This document shows, piece by piece, positions 16,934-25,468 of a stretch of DNA of 64,000 bases. Made by a program: the position numbers and the translations under genes. Source of the stretch: Mycobacterium sp. URHB0044 (GTDB lineage: Bacteria > Actinomycetota > Actinomycetes > Mycobacteriales > Mycobacteriaceae); NCBI RefSeq assembly GCF_000620625.1, contig NZ_JIAW01000012.1, forward strand, positions 124,001-188,000. Direction: 5' to 3'. Each line of letters begins with the position of its first letter. Position 1 is the first letter of the stretch. The notes under the pieces were generated by a model, which had not been told where the DNA came from, made no database searches, and saw only the letters and a program-made list of their open reading frames with translations.

Positions 16934-17057
16934 GTAGGGGTTGCCTTGGGCAGACCTCGGCTGGCTTCCGTCAGCCCTGCGTGCCCTTCGGTGACGAAGA
17001 CCGAGTACGACGAGCGACTTCTTGCTGCTTGCCGTGCACACAATTCGAGGAGATCGA

Positions 17058-17426
17058 GTGATTCAGCAGGAATCGCGGCTGAAGGTCGCCGACAACACGG
17101 GCGCCAAGGAGATCTTGTGCATCCGCGTGCTCGGTGGCTCGGGTCGGCGCTACGCCGGCATCGGTGACGTCATCGTCGCGACCGTCAAGGACGCCATCCC
17201 CGGCGGCAACGTCAAGCGGGGCGACGTGGTCAAGGCCGTCATCGTCCGCACCGTCAAGGAGCGCAGGCGTGCCGACGGCAGCTACATCAAGTTCGACGAG
17301 AACGCCGCCGTCATCATCAAGGCCGACAATGACCCGCGTGGTACCCGCATCTTCGGGCCGGTCGGCCGCGAATTGCGCGAGAAGCGCTTCATGAAGATCG
17401 TTTCGCTTGCCCCGGAGGTGCTGTAA
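17058..17426 (+). CDS. rplN: 50S ribosomal protein L14
   Basis: 122 residues from GTG 17058, preceded by GAGGAG at 17047-17052. The frame stays open further upstream, but this start gives the canonical IQQESRLKVADNTGAKE. L14 sits at the subunit interface and contacts 16S rRNA through bridges. First gene of the spc operon. Confidence 0.96.
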   Translation: MIQQESRLKVADNTGAKEILCIRVLGGSGRRYAGIGDVIVATVKDAIPGGNVKRGDVVKAVIVRTVKERRRADGSYIKFDENAAVIIKADNDPRGTRIFGPVGRELREKRFMKIVSLAPEVL

Positions 17427-17744
17427 ATGAAGGTGCACAAGGGTGACACCGTCCTGGTCATCTCTGGCAAGGACAAGGGCGCCAAGGGCAAGGTCCTGGA
17501 GGCCTACCCGACGCGCAACAAGGTGCTGGTCGAGGGCGTCAACCGGATCAAGAAGCACACCGCCATCTCGCGCAACGAGCGTGGCGCGCAGTCCGGCGGC
17601 ATCGTGACGCAGGAAGCGGCGATCCACGTGAGCAACGTGCTGGTGGTCGACTCCGACGGCAACCCGACGCGAATCGGCTACCGCGTCGACGAGGAGAGCG
17701 GCAAGAAGGTCCGCGTCTCCAAGCGCAACGGCAAGGACATTTAG
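17427..17744 (+). CDS. rplX: 50S ribosomal protein L24
   Basis: 105 residues. The KOW motif (HKGDTVLVISGKDKGAKGKV) at the N-terminus is intact. L24 is an assembly initiator near the tunnel exit. The ATG follows the rplN stop with no spacer. Confidence 0.97.
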   Translation: MKVHKGDTVLVISGKDKGAKGKVLEAYPTRNKVLVEGVNRIKKHTAISRNERGAQSGGIVTQEAAIHVSNVLVVDSDGNPTRIGYRVDEESGKKVRVSKRNGKDI

Positions 17745-17746
17745 GC

Positions 17747-18319
17747 ATGACCACCGCAGAAACCACCGAGAAGACACTGCCCCGCCTGAAGCAGCGCTAC
17801 CGCGAAGAGATCAAGGACGCGCTCAACACGCAGTTCGGCTACGACAACGTCATGCAGATCCCCGGCGTGGTCAAGGTCATCGTGAACATGGGTGTCGGCG
17901 ACGCCGCCCGCGACGCGAAGCTGATCAACGGCGCGGTCAACGACCTGGCACTGATCACCGGTCAGAAGCCCGAGGTCCGCAAGGCGCGCAAGTCCATCGC
18001 CCAGTTCAAGCTGCGCGAGGGCATGCCGATCGGCGCCCGCGTGACGCTGCGCGGCGACCGGATGTGGGAGTTCCTCGACCGACTGGTGTCGATCGCGCTT
18101 CCCCGAATCCGTGACTTCCGTGGCCTGTCGCCCAAGCAGTTCGACGGCAACGGCAACTACACCTTCGGGCTGGCCGAGCAGTCGGTGTTCCACGAGATCG
18201 ACGTGGACAGCATCGACCGGCCCCGCGGCATGGACATCACCGTCGTCACCTCGGCGACGAACGACGACGAAGGTCGTGCGCTGCTGCGTGCACTGGGCTT
18301 TCCGTTCAAGGAGAACTGA
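17747..18319 (+). CDS. rplE: 50S ribosomal protein L5
   Basis: 190 residues. L5 binds 5S rRNA and contacts P-site tRNA. The segments PRLKQRYREEI, GVVKVIVNMGVGDA and PRIRDFRGL are diagnostic. The ATG lies two bases after the rplX stop. Confidence 0.97.
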   Translation: MTTAETTEKTLPRLKQRYREEIKDALNTQFGYDNVMQIPGVVKVIVNMGVGDAARDAKLINGAVNDLALITGQKPEVRKARKSIAQFKLREGMPIGARVTLRGDRMWEFLDRLVSIALPRIRDFRGLSPKQFDGNGNYTFGLAEQSVFHEIDVDSIDRPRGMDITVVTSATNDDEGRALLRALGFPFKEN

Positions 18320-18323
18320 GCAG

Positions 18324-18509
18324 ATGGCAAAGAAGGCTCTGGTCAACAAGGCCAACAAGAAGCCCAAGTTCAAGGTCCGTGGTTACACCCGTTGCAACAG
18401 GTGCGGCCGCCCCCACGCCGTGTACCGCAAGTTCGGCCTGTGCCGAATCTGCTTGCGGGAGATGGCACATGCCGGCGAACTGCCCGGCGTGCAGAAGTCC
18501 AGCTGGTAA
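18324..18509 (+). CDS. rpsN: 30S ribosomal protein S14, zinc-binding type
   Basis: 61 residues, the short zinc-containing form. Two CxxC pairs (CNRC and CRIC) are 12 residues apart. A zinc-independent paralogue often exists elsewhere in mycobacterial genomes but is not in this window. ATG four bases after the rplE stop. Confidence 0.95.
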   Translation: MAKKALVNKANKKPKFKVRGYTRCNRCGRPHAVYRKFGLCRICLREMAHAGELPGVQKSSW

Positions 18510-18520
18510 CAGCCAAATCA

Positions 18521-18613
18521 ATGAACCAACTTAGAAAAGGCACGCAGCAGGCCCTCCCAGAGCACGACATGGGCCCGGGAACCGCTGCGAGGAAGGTGAG
18601 CTGGCTGTCATGA
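18521..18613 (+). CDS. Possible 30-residue upstream ORF coupled to rpsH
   Basis: ATG at 18521 opens 30 codons (MNQLRKGTQQALPEHDMG...) ending TGA at 18611-18613, which overlaps the rpsH ATG as ATGA. It fills the only gap of about 100 bases inside the spc operon. It has no clear ribosome binding site. It could be chance, or a leader that couples translation into rpsH. Confidence 0.3.
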   Translation: MNQLRKGTQQALPEHDMGPGTAARKVSWLS

Positions 18614-19008
18614 CCATGACGGACCCGATCGCAGACTTCTTGACACGTCTGCGCAACGCCAATTCGGCGTACCACGACGAGGTGACGCTGCCGCACTCGA
18701 AGATCAAGGTGAACATCGCCTCGATCCTCAAGTCGGAGGGTTACATCACGGATTTCCACACCGAGGATGCTCGGGTTGGCAAGTCGCTCGTGGTGCAACT
18801 GAAGTACGGCCCGAGCCGTGAACGCAGCATCGCGGGCCTGCGCCGGGTGAGCAAGCCCGGTCTGCGGGTGTACGCAAAATCCACCAATCTGCCGCGGGTG
18901 CTGGGTGGCCTGGGCGTGGCGATCATCTCCACGTCCTCTGGCCTGCTCACCGATCGCCAGGCAGCACGACAAGGCGTGGGCGGCGAAGTCCTCGCTTACG
19001 TGTGGTGA
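18610..19008 (+). CDS. rpsH: 30S ribosomal protein S8
   Basis: 132 residues, matching the mycobacterial S8 (MTMTDPIADFLTRLRNANSAYHDEV). S8 is a primary 16S rRNA binder and, in E. coli, the translational repressor of the spc operon. GAGGAAGG precedes the start. C-terminal GVGGEVLAYVW is typical. Confidence 0.97.
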   Translation: MTMTDPIADFLTRLRNANSAYHDEVTLPHSKIKVNIASILKSEGYITDFHTEDARVGKSLVVQLKYGPSRERSIAGLRRVSKPGLRVYAKSTNLPRVLGGLGVAIISTSSGLLTDRQAARQGVGGEVLAYVW

Positions 19009-19018
19009 GGGAGTAGAC

Positions 19019-19558
19019 ATGTCGCGCATTGGTAAGCAACCGGTCCTGGTTCCAACCGGGGTCGACGTCACGATCGACGGACAGAACGTGTCCGTCAAGG
19101 GCCCGAAGGGCTCACTGGCACTCGCCGTCGCAGAGCCGATCTCGGTGACGCGCAACGACGATGGCGCCATCGTGGTGGCCCGCCCCGACGACGAGCGGAA
19201 CAACCGCTCGCTGCACGGGCTGTCCCGCACGCTGGTGGCCAACCTGATCACGGGTGTCACCGAGGGTTACACCACGAAGATGGAGATCTTCGGCGTGGGT
19301 TACCGCGTGCAGCTCAAGGGCAACACCCTGGAGTTCGCGCTCGGCTACAGCCACCCGGTGATCATCGAGGCCCCGGAAGGCATCACCTTCGCGGTCGAGA
19401 CGCCCACCAAGTTCTCGGTCTCCGGAATCGACAAGCAGAAGGTCGGCCAGATCTCGGCGAACATCCGCCGCCTGCGCCGCCCGGACCCGTACAAGGGCAA
19501 GGGCGTCCGCTACGAGGGTGAGCAGATCCGCCGCAAGGTCGGAAAGACAGGTAAGTAA
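19019..19558 (+). CDS. rplF: 50S ribosomal protein L6
   Basis: 179 residues from ATG 19019 (MSRIGKQPV), preceded by GAGGGAG. The frame is open upstream into rpsH, but this start fits the family. L6 binds near the sarcin-ricin loop. The conserved tail RRPDPYKGKGVRYEGE is present. Confidence 0.97.
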   Translation: MSRIGKQPVLVPTGVDVTIDGQNVSVKGPKGSLALAVAEPISVTRNDDGAIVVARPDDERNNRSLHGLSRTLVANLITGVTEGYTTKMEIFGVGYRVQLKGNTLEFALGYSHPVIIEAPEGITFAVETPTKFSVSGIDKQKVGQISANIRRLRRPDPYKGKGVRYEGEQIRRKVGKTGK

Positions 19559-19561
19559 GAC

Positions 19562-19966
19562 ATGGCTGCGAATACTGATACCGCGAAGCGGAAGCCGGTC
19601 GGACAGAACATCTCCGAGACCCGTCGGGTGGCCCGGCTGCGCCGGCACGCCCGCCTTCGCAAGAAGGTGGCGGGCACTGCGGAGACGCCACGTTTGGTGG
19701 TCAACCGTTCGTCGCGGCACATCCACGTCCAGCTGGTCGACGACCTGGAGGGCGTGACGCTCGCCGCTGCGTCGTCCATCGAGGCCGACGTCCGCGCCGT
19801 CGACGGTGACAAGAAGGCCCACAGCGTGCGCGTCGGTCAGCTGATCGCCGAGCGCGCCAAGGCCGCAGGCATCGAGGCCGTGGTGTTCGACCGGGGTGGG
19901 TACACCTACGGCGGTCGGATCGCCGCGCTGGCCGACGCCGCGCGAGAAGGCGGGCTCAAGTTCTGA
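19562..19966 (+). CDS. rplR: 50S ribosomal protein L18
   Basis: 134 residues. L18 binds 5S rRNA. The sequence RRHARLRKKVAGTAETPRL and the C-terminal VVFDRGGYTYGGRIAALADAAREGGL are diagnostic. Three bases separate it from rplF. Confidence 0.97.
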   Translation: MAANTDTAKRKPVGQNISETRRVARLRRHARLRKKVAGTAETPRLVVNRSSRHIHVQLVDDLEGVTLAAASSIEADVRAVDGDKKAHSVRVGQLIAERAKAAGIEAVVFDRGGYTYGGRIAALADAAREGGLKF

Positions 19967-19994
19967 TGACTATTTCCAACGGAAGGACTGCATG

Positions 19995-20687
19995 ATGGCC
20001 GAGCAGGCAACTGGTGCCGGCGGCGGTCCGGCGACGTCCGACAACCGGGGCGGTGGCGGCGGGGGCCGCGACGGTCGCGATGGCGGCCGGGGTCGTCGTG
20101 ACGACCGCGGTGGCCGCGGTGGCCGCGACGGTGGCGACAAGAGCAACTACATCGAACGCGTCGTCGCGATCAATCGCGTCTCCAAGGTGGTCAAGGGTGG
20201 TCGGCGGTTCAGCTTCACCGCCCTCGTGATCGTCGGTGACGGCAACGGCATGGTCGGTGTCGGCTACGGCAAGGCCAAGGAAGTTCCCGCCGCGATCGCC
20301 AAGGGCGTCGAAGAGGCACGCAAGGGCTTCTTCCGGGTTCCGCTGATCGGTGGCACCATCGTGCACCCGGTGCAGGGTGAAGCCGCCGCGGGCGTGGTCA
20401 TGCTGCGCCCGGCCAGCCCCGGTACCGGCGTCATCGCCGGTGGCGCGGCGCGTGCGGTGCTGGAATGCGCTGGCGTGCACGATATTCTGGCCAAGTCGCT
20501 GGGCAGTGACAACGCGATCAACGTGGTGCACGCCACCGTTGCCGCGCTGAAGATGATTCAGCGCCCAGAAGAGGTGGCGGCCCGTCGTGGCCTGCCCATC
20601 GAGGACGTCGCCCCGGCAGGCATGCTGCGGGCCCGGCGTGAGAGCGATGCGCTGGCCGCCGCGGCCGCGCGTGAGGGATCGGCTTAA
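19995..20687 (+). CDS. rpsE: 30S ribosomal protein S5 with RGG-rich N-terminus
   Basis: 230 residues from ATG 19995 (MAEQATGAGG); the ATG at 19992 is the alternative, and GGAAGGA at 19981-19987 favours 19995. S5 acts in decoding fidelity and mRNA unwinding. The core (SNYIERVVAINRVSKVVKGGRRFSF) starts near residue 50. The N-terminus, about residues 15-48, is a Gly/Arg/Asp tract with RGG-like repeats, more extreme than in M. tuberculosis as I recall it. Confidence 0.96.
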   Translation: MAEQATGAGGGPATSDNRGGGGGGRDGRDGGRGRRDDRGGRGGRDGGDKSNYIERVVAINRVSKVVKGGRRFSFTALVIVGDGNGMVGVGYGKAKEVPAAIAKGVEEARKGFFRVPLIGGTIVHPVQGEAAAGVVMLRPASPGTGVIAGGAARAVLECAGVHDILAKSLGSDNAINVVHATVAALKMIQRPEEVAARRGLPIEDVAPAGMLRARRESDALAAAAAREGSA

Positions 20688-20690
20688 ACC

Positions 20691-20879
20691 ATGGCTGAAT
20701 TGAAGATCACCCAGGTGCGCAGCACCGTGGGTGCACGTTGGAAGCAGCGCGAGAGCCTGCGGACACTGGGCTTGCGCAAGATCCGCCAGTCCGTGATCCG
20801 CGAGGACAACGCGCAGAACCGCGGCCTGATCGCCGTGGTGCACCACCTGGTGGAAGTTGAAGGGGTCGAATCCAAGTGA
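20691..20879 (+). CDS. rpmD: 50S ribosomal protein L30
   Basis: 62 residues (MAELKITQVRSTVGARWKQR), usual length. It lies three bases after rpsE, and its stop overlaps the rplO GTG (GTGA). Confidence 0.96.
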   Translation: MAELKITQVRSTVGARWKQRESLRTLGLRKIRQSVIREDNAQNRGLIAVVHHLVEVEGVESK

Positions 20880-21316
20880 CCATCAAGCTGCACGACCTGC
20901 GCCCCGCGAAGGGCGCGAAGACCGCCCGTACCCGCGTTGGTCGTGGTGAGGGCTCCAAGGGTAAGACCGCAGGCCGCGGCACCAAGGGCACCAAGGCGCG
21001 CAAGAACGTCCCCGCGACGTTCGAGGGTGGCCAGATGCCCATTCACATGCGGCTGCCGAAGCTCAAGGGCTTCCGCAACCGGTTCCGCACCGAGTACCAG
21101 GTGGTCAACGTCGCCGATCTCGATCGGCTGTTCCCCAAGGGCGGCACGATCGGTGTCGAGGAACTCGTGGCCTCCGGCGCGGTTCGGAAGAACACCTTGG
21201 TGAAGGTGCTCGGCGACGGCAAGCTGACCGTGAAGGTCGACGTCACCGCACACAAGTTCAGCGGCAGCGCCCGCGAGAAGATCACTGCTGCAGGCGGTTC
21301 GGCCACTGAGCTGTAA
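20876..21316 (+). CDS. rplO: 50S ribosomal protein L15
   Basis: 146 residues from GTG 20876. The conserved N-terminus LHDLRPAKGAKTARTRVGRGEGSKGKTAGRGTKG is clear in pieces. L15 is a late-assembly 50S protein. It ends the spc block in this window; a hairpin terminator follows 25 bases downstream, so secY is transcribed separately 7 kb away. Confidence 0.97.
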   Translation: MTIKLHDLRPAKGAKTARTRVGRGEGSKGKTAGRGTKGTKARKNVPATFEGGQMPIHMRLPKLKGFRNRFRTEYQVVNVADLDRLFPKGGTIGVEELVASGAVRKNTLVKVLGDGKLTVKVDVTAHKFSGSAREKITAAGGSATEL

Positions 21317-21329
21317 CCCCTGAGCTGTA
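21305..21329 (+). repeat. Direct repeat at the rplO stop
   Basis: CTGAGCTGTAA occurs at 21305-21315, including the rplO stop codon, and again at 21319-21329, 14 bases on. It looks like a local duplication that made a second copy of the stop region. Confidence 0.7.
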
Positions 21330-21341
21330 AAACTCAAGCGA

Positions 21342-21373
21342 CGAGCCCCCGCACGCCACGGCGTGCGGGGGCT
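21342..21373. terminator. Hairpin terminator after rplO
   Basis: Perfect 13-bp inverted repeat (GAGCCCCCGCACG at 21342-21354, matched at 21361-21373) with a 6-base loop. It lies between rplO and the convergent small gene and may serve both. Confidence 0.85.
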
Positions 21374-21388
21374 CATCCGTTTACGCCC

Positions 21389-21730
21389 TTACTGGCCCCA
21401 CTCGAAGCAGCCGACGCCGGGCACGCAGCCACCGCCGCCGAGCGGGCCGCCGTGCCCGCACGCCCCGTCGGCAGTGCAGCCTCCGCCGCCCATCGGGCCG
21501 CCGGAGCCGCACGTTCCGTCGGCCGTACACCCGCTGCCGCCGCCGGCGTCGCCACTGCCGCAGACGCCGTTGGCGCAGCCGTCGCCGCCGGGGCTCTGGG
21601 GAATGGTGATGCTCGATGCGCCCGTCGCCACGGCGAAGGACTCTGCCGCGGCAATCGGTGCCGCGGCGATTGCCGTCGCGGCCACGCCCGCCATGAGGAG
21701 CGGGCCGAGGAATTTCAATTTCGCGATCAT
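21389..21730 (-). CDS. Small exported Cys/Gly-repeat protein
   Basis: 113 residues from the ATG at 21730 (MIAKLKFLGPLL); the frame is open 16 codons further. A signal peptide ends about AAPIAAAES. The mature part is made of about four repeats built on a cysteine pair plus GSGGP-GGGG linkers, for example CTADGTCGSGGPMGGGG, ending GCFEWGQ. Eight cysteines in about 60 residues suggest disulfides or metal binding outside the membrane. I know no function for it. Confidence 0.7.
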   Translation of the reverse strand: MIAKLKFLGPLLMAGVAATAIAAAPIAAAESFAVATGASSITIPQSPGGDGCANGVCGSGDAGGGSGCTADGTCGSGGPMGGGGCTADGACGHGGPLGGGGCVPGVGCFEWGQ

Positions 21731-21791
21731 GATCGGGTTTACCACCAAGATCAGACGGTTAAACCACCTAATCTTCACTGAATTCCATGGC

Positions 21792-22718
21792 TTAGCCCAG
21801 CTGCGGAATCACGTCCGCGGCCAGCCGTTCCATCTGCTCGCGATCCTCGGCGACCGTCTGACCGACCGGGTTGAGCAGGATCATCTGCGCACCTGCGTCG
21901 ACGACCTCCTGCAGACCACGGATGACGTCCGACGTGGTACCCGACACCGGTACCGCCTCGATGCCGGGCATCTCGCCGTAGATGCGGTGCAACCCGGCGA
22001 CGACGCGTTCCCTGGCGCGGGCGGCGTCGTCGTCGATGGTCAGGTACACCCGCTTGCCGATGGTGAACTGAGCCGGATCCTTCCGTTGTTCCTCGAGTTC
22101 GCGGCGGGTGGTGGCGACCGCCGATACGAAGGCCTCCGTGGTGGACGACCCCGCGCCAAGGAAGGCGTCGCCAAGGCGCACCGCGCGGGCCAGCGCCTTG
22201 GGGGCGTTGGCGCCGAACCAGATCGGCGGATGGGGGCGCTGCACCGGTTTCGGCGTGATCGGCAGGTCGTCGACGTCGCGGAACCGGCCGTGGAACGTCA
22301 CCTTCTCCTCGTCCGACCACGCCGCCTTCATCAACTCGACGCCCTCGGTGAAGCTGCTGATGAACGTCTTGCGTTCCACCCCAAAGGCGGCGAACTGACG
22401 GAATCCGCCGCCGGCGGCCACACCGAGGTCGAGCCTGCCGTGGCTAAGCCGGTCGACGGCCGTTGCGGTGGCGGCCAGTTGCAGCGGATCGTGCAGCGAC
22501 GTCACCAGCGCCGCGACGCCCAGCCGCAGGCGCGTCGTGCACGCGGCGGCGTAGGCCAGCAGCTCCATGGGCGCGATCAACGGCGCAGCGCCGATGGTTT
22601 GCTCCAGCGTCCAACCACCTTCGAAGCCGAGGTCCTCGGCCCGGGTCACGTAGTCCTTGAACCCCGCCGCGTCGAAGCCGTCCTCGTCGCGCTGGGGGAG
22701 TGAAATCGAGAATCGCAC
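21792..22718 (-). CDS. LLM-class F420-dependent oxidoreductase
   Basis: 308 residues, GTG start (MRFSISLPQRDEDGF). Bacterial luciferase-like TIM-barrel family; the segments FEGGWTLEQTIGAAPLIAP and LRLGVAALVTSLHDPLQLAATAT are typical. In mycobacteria most such proteins use F420 rather than FMN; cofactor choice here is inferred. Substrate unknown. It diverges from sppA across 54 bases. Confidence 0.85.
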   Translation of the reverse strand: MRFSISLPQRDEDGFDAAGFKDYVTRAEDLGFEGGWTLEQTIGAAPLIAPMELLAYAAACTTRLRLGVAALVTSLHDPLQLAATATAVDRLSHGRLDLGVAAGGGFRQFAAFGVERKTFISSFTEGVELMKAAWSDEEKVTFHGRFRDVDDLPITPKPVQRPHPPIWFGANAPKALARAVRLGDAFLGAGSSTTEAFVSAVATTRRELEEQRKDPAQFTIGKRVYLTIDDDAARARERVVAGLHRIYGEMPGIEAVPVSGTTSDVIRGLQEVVDAGAQMILLNPVGQTVAEDREQMERLAADVIPQLG

Positions 22719-22772
22719 CGGACCACGTTACGGCGAAAACGTGGGCACCGGGCTGATCGGTAGGCTCGCGGG

Positions 22773-24560
22773 ATGTTCAGTCTCCTGTCCGGCATCCCCG
22801 GTACCGACGAGCTTCGGGCGTTCGCCCGCAAGGTGGACACCGCGCGTCACCACGGCGTGCCCGAGGGCTGCGTGCTCGAACTCGACCTGCAGTCGATACC
22901 TCACGAGACCAGTGGCTTCGATCCGTTGGCCATCCTCGCCAGTGGCGGCCGCCCGCTGCTGCTGCGTGAAGCCGTCAGCGCGATTCACCGTGCCGCCGAG
23001 GACGACCGCGTCGCCGGCCTGATCGCGCGGGTGCAGATCCCCGCCGCCGCTGCCGGTCCAGTGCAGGAACTGCGCGAGGCGATCGCTGCGTTCAGCGCCG
23101 TCAAGCCCTCGCTGGCGTGGGCGGAGACGTATCCCGGCACGCTGTCCTACTACCTCGCCTCTGCCTTCCGCGAGGTGTGGATGCAGCCGTCGGGCACCGT
23201 CGGGCTGGTGGGCTTCGCCACCAACGCGATGTTCCTGCGCGATGCGCTCGACAAGGCAGGCGTTCAAGCACAGTTCATCGCCCGCGGCGAATACAAGTCC
23301 GCGGCCAACCTGTTCACCCAGGGCGAGTACACCGACGCCCACCGCGAAGCCGACAGCCGGTTGATCGAGAGCCTGCACGCCCAGGTGCTGGCCGCGGTCG
23401 CCGAGTCGCGCCACATCGAACCCGCCGACGTCGACGCACTCGCCGACCGGGCGCCGCTGCTGCGCGACGCCGCCGTGGAGGGTCGCCTGGTCGACCGGAT
23501 CGGATTCCGCGACGAGGCCTACGCCCGCGTGGGCGAATTGGTTGGCGCTCCGAATGTTTCGCCCGAGACCGGCGACGCCGACGATCCCGATGCACCACCG
23601 CGGCTGTATCTGTCGCGCTACGCCAGGACCAGCACGTCCGTGCCGACGCCGTCGCTACCTGGGCGCAAGGCAAAACCCACCATCGCCGTCGTGACGTTGG
23701 CCGGGCCGATCGTGAGCGGCCGCGGCGGACGTCAGCTGTCGCCGCTCGGCACCTCCAGCGCAGGCGGGGACACCATTGCCGCTGCGCTGCGCGAGGCGGC
23801 CGCCGACGACTCGGTGTCCGCGGTGGTGTTGCGCGTCGACAGCCCCGGTGGATCGGTGACCGGCTCGGAAACCGTTTGGCGCGAAGTGAATCGGCTGTGC
23901 AAGGCAGGCAAGCCGGTCGTCGCGTCGATGGGCGCGGTCGCCGCGTCGGGCGGCTACTACGTATCGATGGCGGCCGACGCCATCGTGGCCAACCCCGGCA
24001 CCATCACCGGATCGATCGGTGTCGTGACCGGCAAGCTGGTCGCCCGCGACCTGAAGGACCGCCTCGGCATCGGCTCGGATTCGGTGCGCACCAACGCCAA
24101 TGCCGACGCATGGTCGCTCAACAAGCCGTTCACCGACGAGCAACACGCGCACGTCGAAGCCGAGGCCGACCTGTTCTACACCGACTTCGTGCAGCGCGTC
24201 GCGCAGGGCCGCGACATGACGGAGGAGGCCGTCCAAGCCGTCGCCCGCGGCCGGGTGTGGACCGGCGCGGATGCCCGTGAGCGGGGACTGGTCGACGAAC
24301 TCGGCGGCCTGCGCACCGCGATCGACCGGGCCAAGGTGCTGGCCGGTTTCGACGCCGACACCGAGGTCAAGCTGGTCAGCCTGCCCGGATCGTCGTTCAT
24401 GGACATGCTGCGCCCGAAGCCGTCGTCACAGCCAGCCGCGGCGTCGTTGCCGGAGGCGCTCGGCGCGCTGGTGGGCCGGTCGGTGGCCGGCGTCCTCACC
24501 CAGGCCGAGCGGTCGCTCAGTGGGGTCACCGCACTGTGGCTGGGGGACTACCGCTTCTAG
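22773..24560 (+). CDS. sppA: Signal peptide peptidase SppA, 67K type
   Basis: 595 residues with two tandem peptidase S49 domains. SppA degrades cleaved signal peptides at the membrane using a Ser/Lys dyad. The nucleophile is in GAVAASGGYYVSMAAD of the C-terminal domain; the Lys is in ARGEYKSAANLFTQGEYT of the N-terminal domain. The region after residue 555 is short and carries no obvious helix. It ends with a 4-base overlap onto the convergent methyltransferase gene. Confidence 0.93.
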   Translation: MFSLLSGIPGTDELRAFARKVDTARHHGVPEGCVLELDLQSIPHETSGFDPLAILASGGRPLLLREAVSAIHRAAEDDRVAGLIARVQIPAAAAGPVQELREAIAAFSAVKPSLAWAETYPGTLSYYLASAFREVWMQPSGTVGLVGFATNAMFLRDALDKAGVQAQFIARGEYKSAANLFTQGEYTDAHREADSRLIESLHAQVLAAVAESRHIEPADVDALADRAPLLRDAAVEGRLVDRIGFRDEAYARVGELVGAPNVSPETGDADDPDAPPRLYLSRYARTSTSVPTPSLPGRKAKPTIAVVTLAGPIVSGRGGRQLSPLGTSSAGGDTIAAALREAAADDSVSAVVLRVDSPGGSVTGSETVWREVNRLCKAGKPVVASMGAVAASGGYYVSMAADAIVANPGTITGSIGVVTGKLVARDLKDRLGIGSDSVRTNANADAWSLNKPFTDEQHAHVEAEADLFYTDFVQRVAQGRDMTEEAVQAVARGRVWTGADARERGLVDELGGLRTAIDRAKVLAGFDADTEVKLVSLPGSSFMDMLRPKPSSQPAAASLPEALGALVGRSVAGVLTQAERSLSGVTALWLGDYRF

Positions 24561-25456
24561 GTCAGCACCGCGCTGACGTAGCTCAGGTCGGCGAGGAAAC
24601 TCGACATGTCGTCGGTGGGGAACTCGAAGCCGTTGGCCTGGTGAGCCTCCCGCGCAGGCAGCGCCGATACGTACCAGCCCTTCGCCGTCAGGTAGTCGAC
24701 GACGTGGCTGCGCTCGCCGTGATAGACGAGGTCGGCCATCTCGATGTCCATCCCGAACTGCTTGATGCGCTCCGACACGCGCTGGGCGCGCTCGTCGGAC
24801 AATGCGGTCATGTCGGGGATGTGCTCGGTGGCGAGCCGGCTTCCTGCCGCCGACAGCTCGGTGATGTTGTCGAACAGCCTGTCCTGCGCCTCGGGCGGCA
24901 GGTAGATCAACAGGCCCTCCGCGCTCCACGCCGTCGGTTGCTTCGGATCGAAGCCACTGTCCACCAAGGCCTTCGGCCAATCCTCCCGCAGATCGATGGC
25001 AACGGTCCTTCGGGTCGCCGTCGGCGCCGCACCCATGCCCGCCAGCGTCGTCGTCTTGAATTCGATGACCTCGGGCTGGTCCACTTCGTAGACCACGGTG
25101 CGGTCCGGCCACGGCAGCCGGTAGCTGCGCGCGTCCAGGCCCGCTGCCAGAATCACCGCCTGCCGAACGCCGTTGGCGGCACCGTCGAGGAACATCTGGT
25201 CGAAGAAGCGTGTACGCACCGCCATGCCCTCGGCGGCCCGACGGACCGTGAACGCCGGATCGACGGTGGTGAAGTCGACGTCACCGTCGAGCATATTGGT
25301 GAAGAACTCCACACCGACCGCACGCACCAGTGGCTCCGCGTACGGGTCGTCGATCAGCTTCTCGCGATGGGCCAGTGCGCGCTGCGCTGCGACCATCGTG
25401 GCGGTTGCGCCGACGCTGGAGGCCAGGTCCCAGGTGTCACCTTCGGTTCTTGCCAT
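24557..25456 (-). CDS. Class I SAM-dependent methyltransferase, mycobacterial tandem family (copy 4)
   Basis: 299 residues (MARTEGDTWDLASSVGATATMVAAQRALA). It belongs to the mycobacterial O-methyltransferase-like family of Rv0725c/Rv0726c/Rv0731c. The SAM-binding region AVILAAGLDARSYRLPWP and the acidic loop EVDQPEVIEFK are intact. Substrate unknown. It is the most 3' of four same-strand paralogues and carries an in-frame YLPPEAQDRLFDNITELSA block shared by all of them. Confidence 0.9.
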   Translation of the reverse strand: MARTEGDTWDLASSVGATATMVAAQRALAHREKLIDDPYAEPLVRAVGVEFFTNMLDGDVDFTTVDPAFTVRRAAEGMAVRTRFFDQMFLDGAANGVRQAVILAAGLDARSYRLPWPDRTVVYEVDQPEVIEFKTTTLAGMGAAPTATRRTVAIDLREDWPKALVDSGFDPKQPTAWSAEGLLIYLPPEAQDRLFDNITELSAAGSRLATEHIPDMTALSDERAQRVSERIKQFGMDIEMADLVYHGERSHVVDYLTAKGWYVSALPAREAHQANGFEFPTDDMSSFLADLSYVSAVLT

Positions 25457-25468
25457 GTTTTCTCCTTA

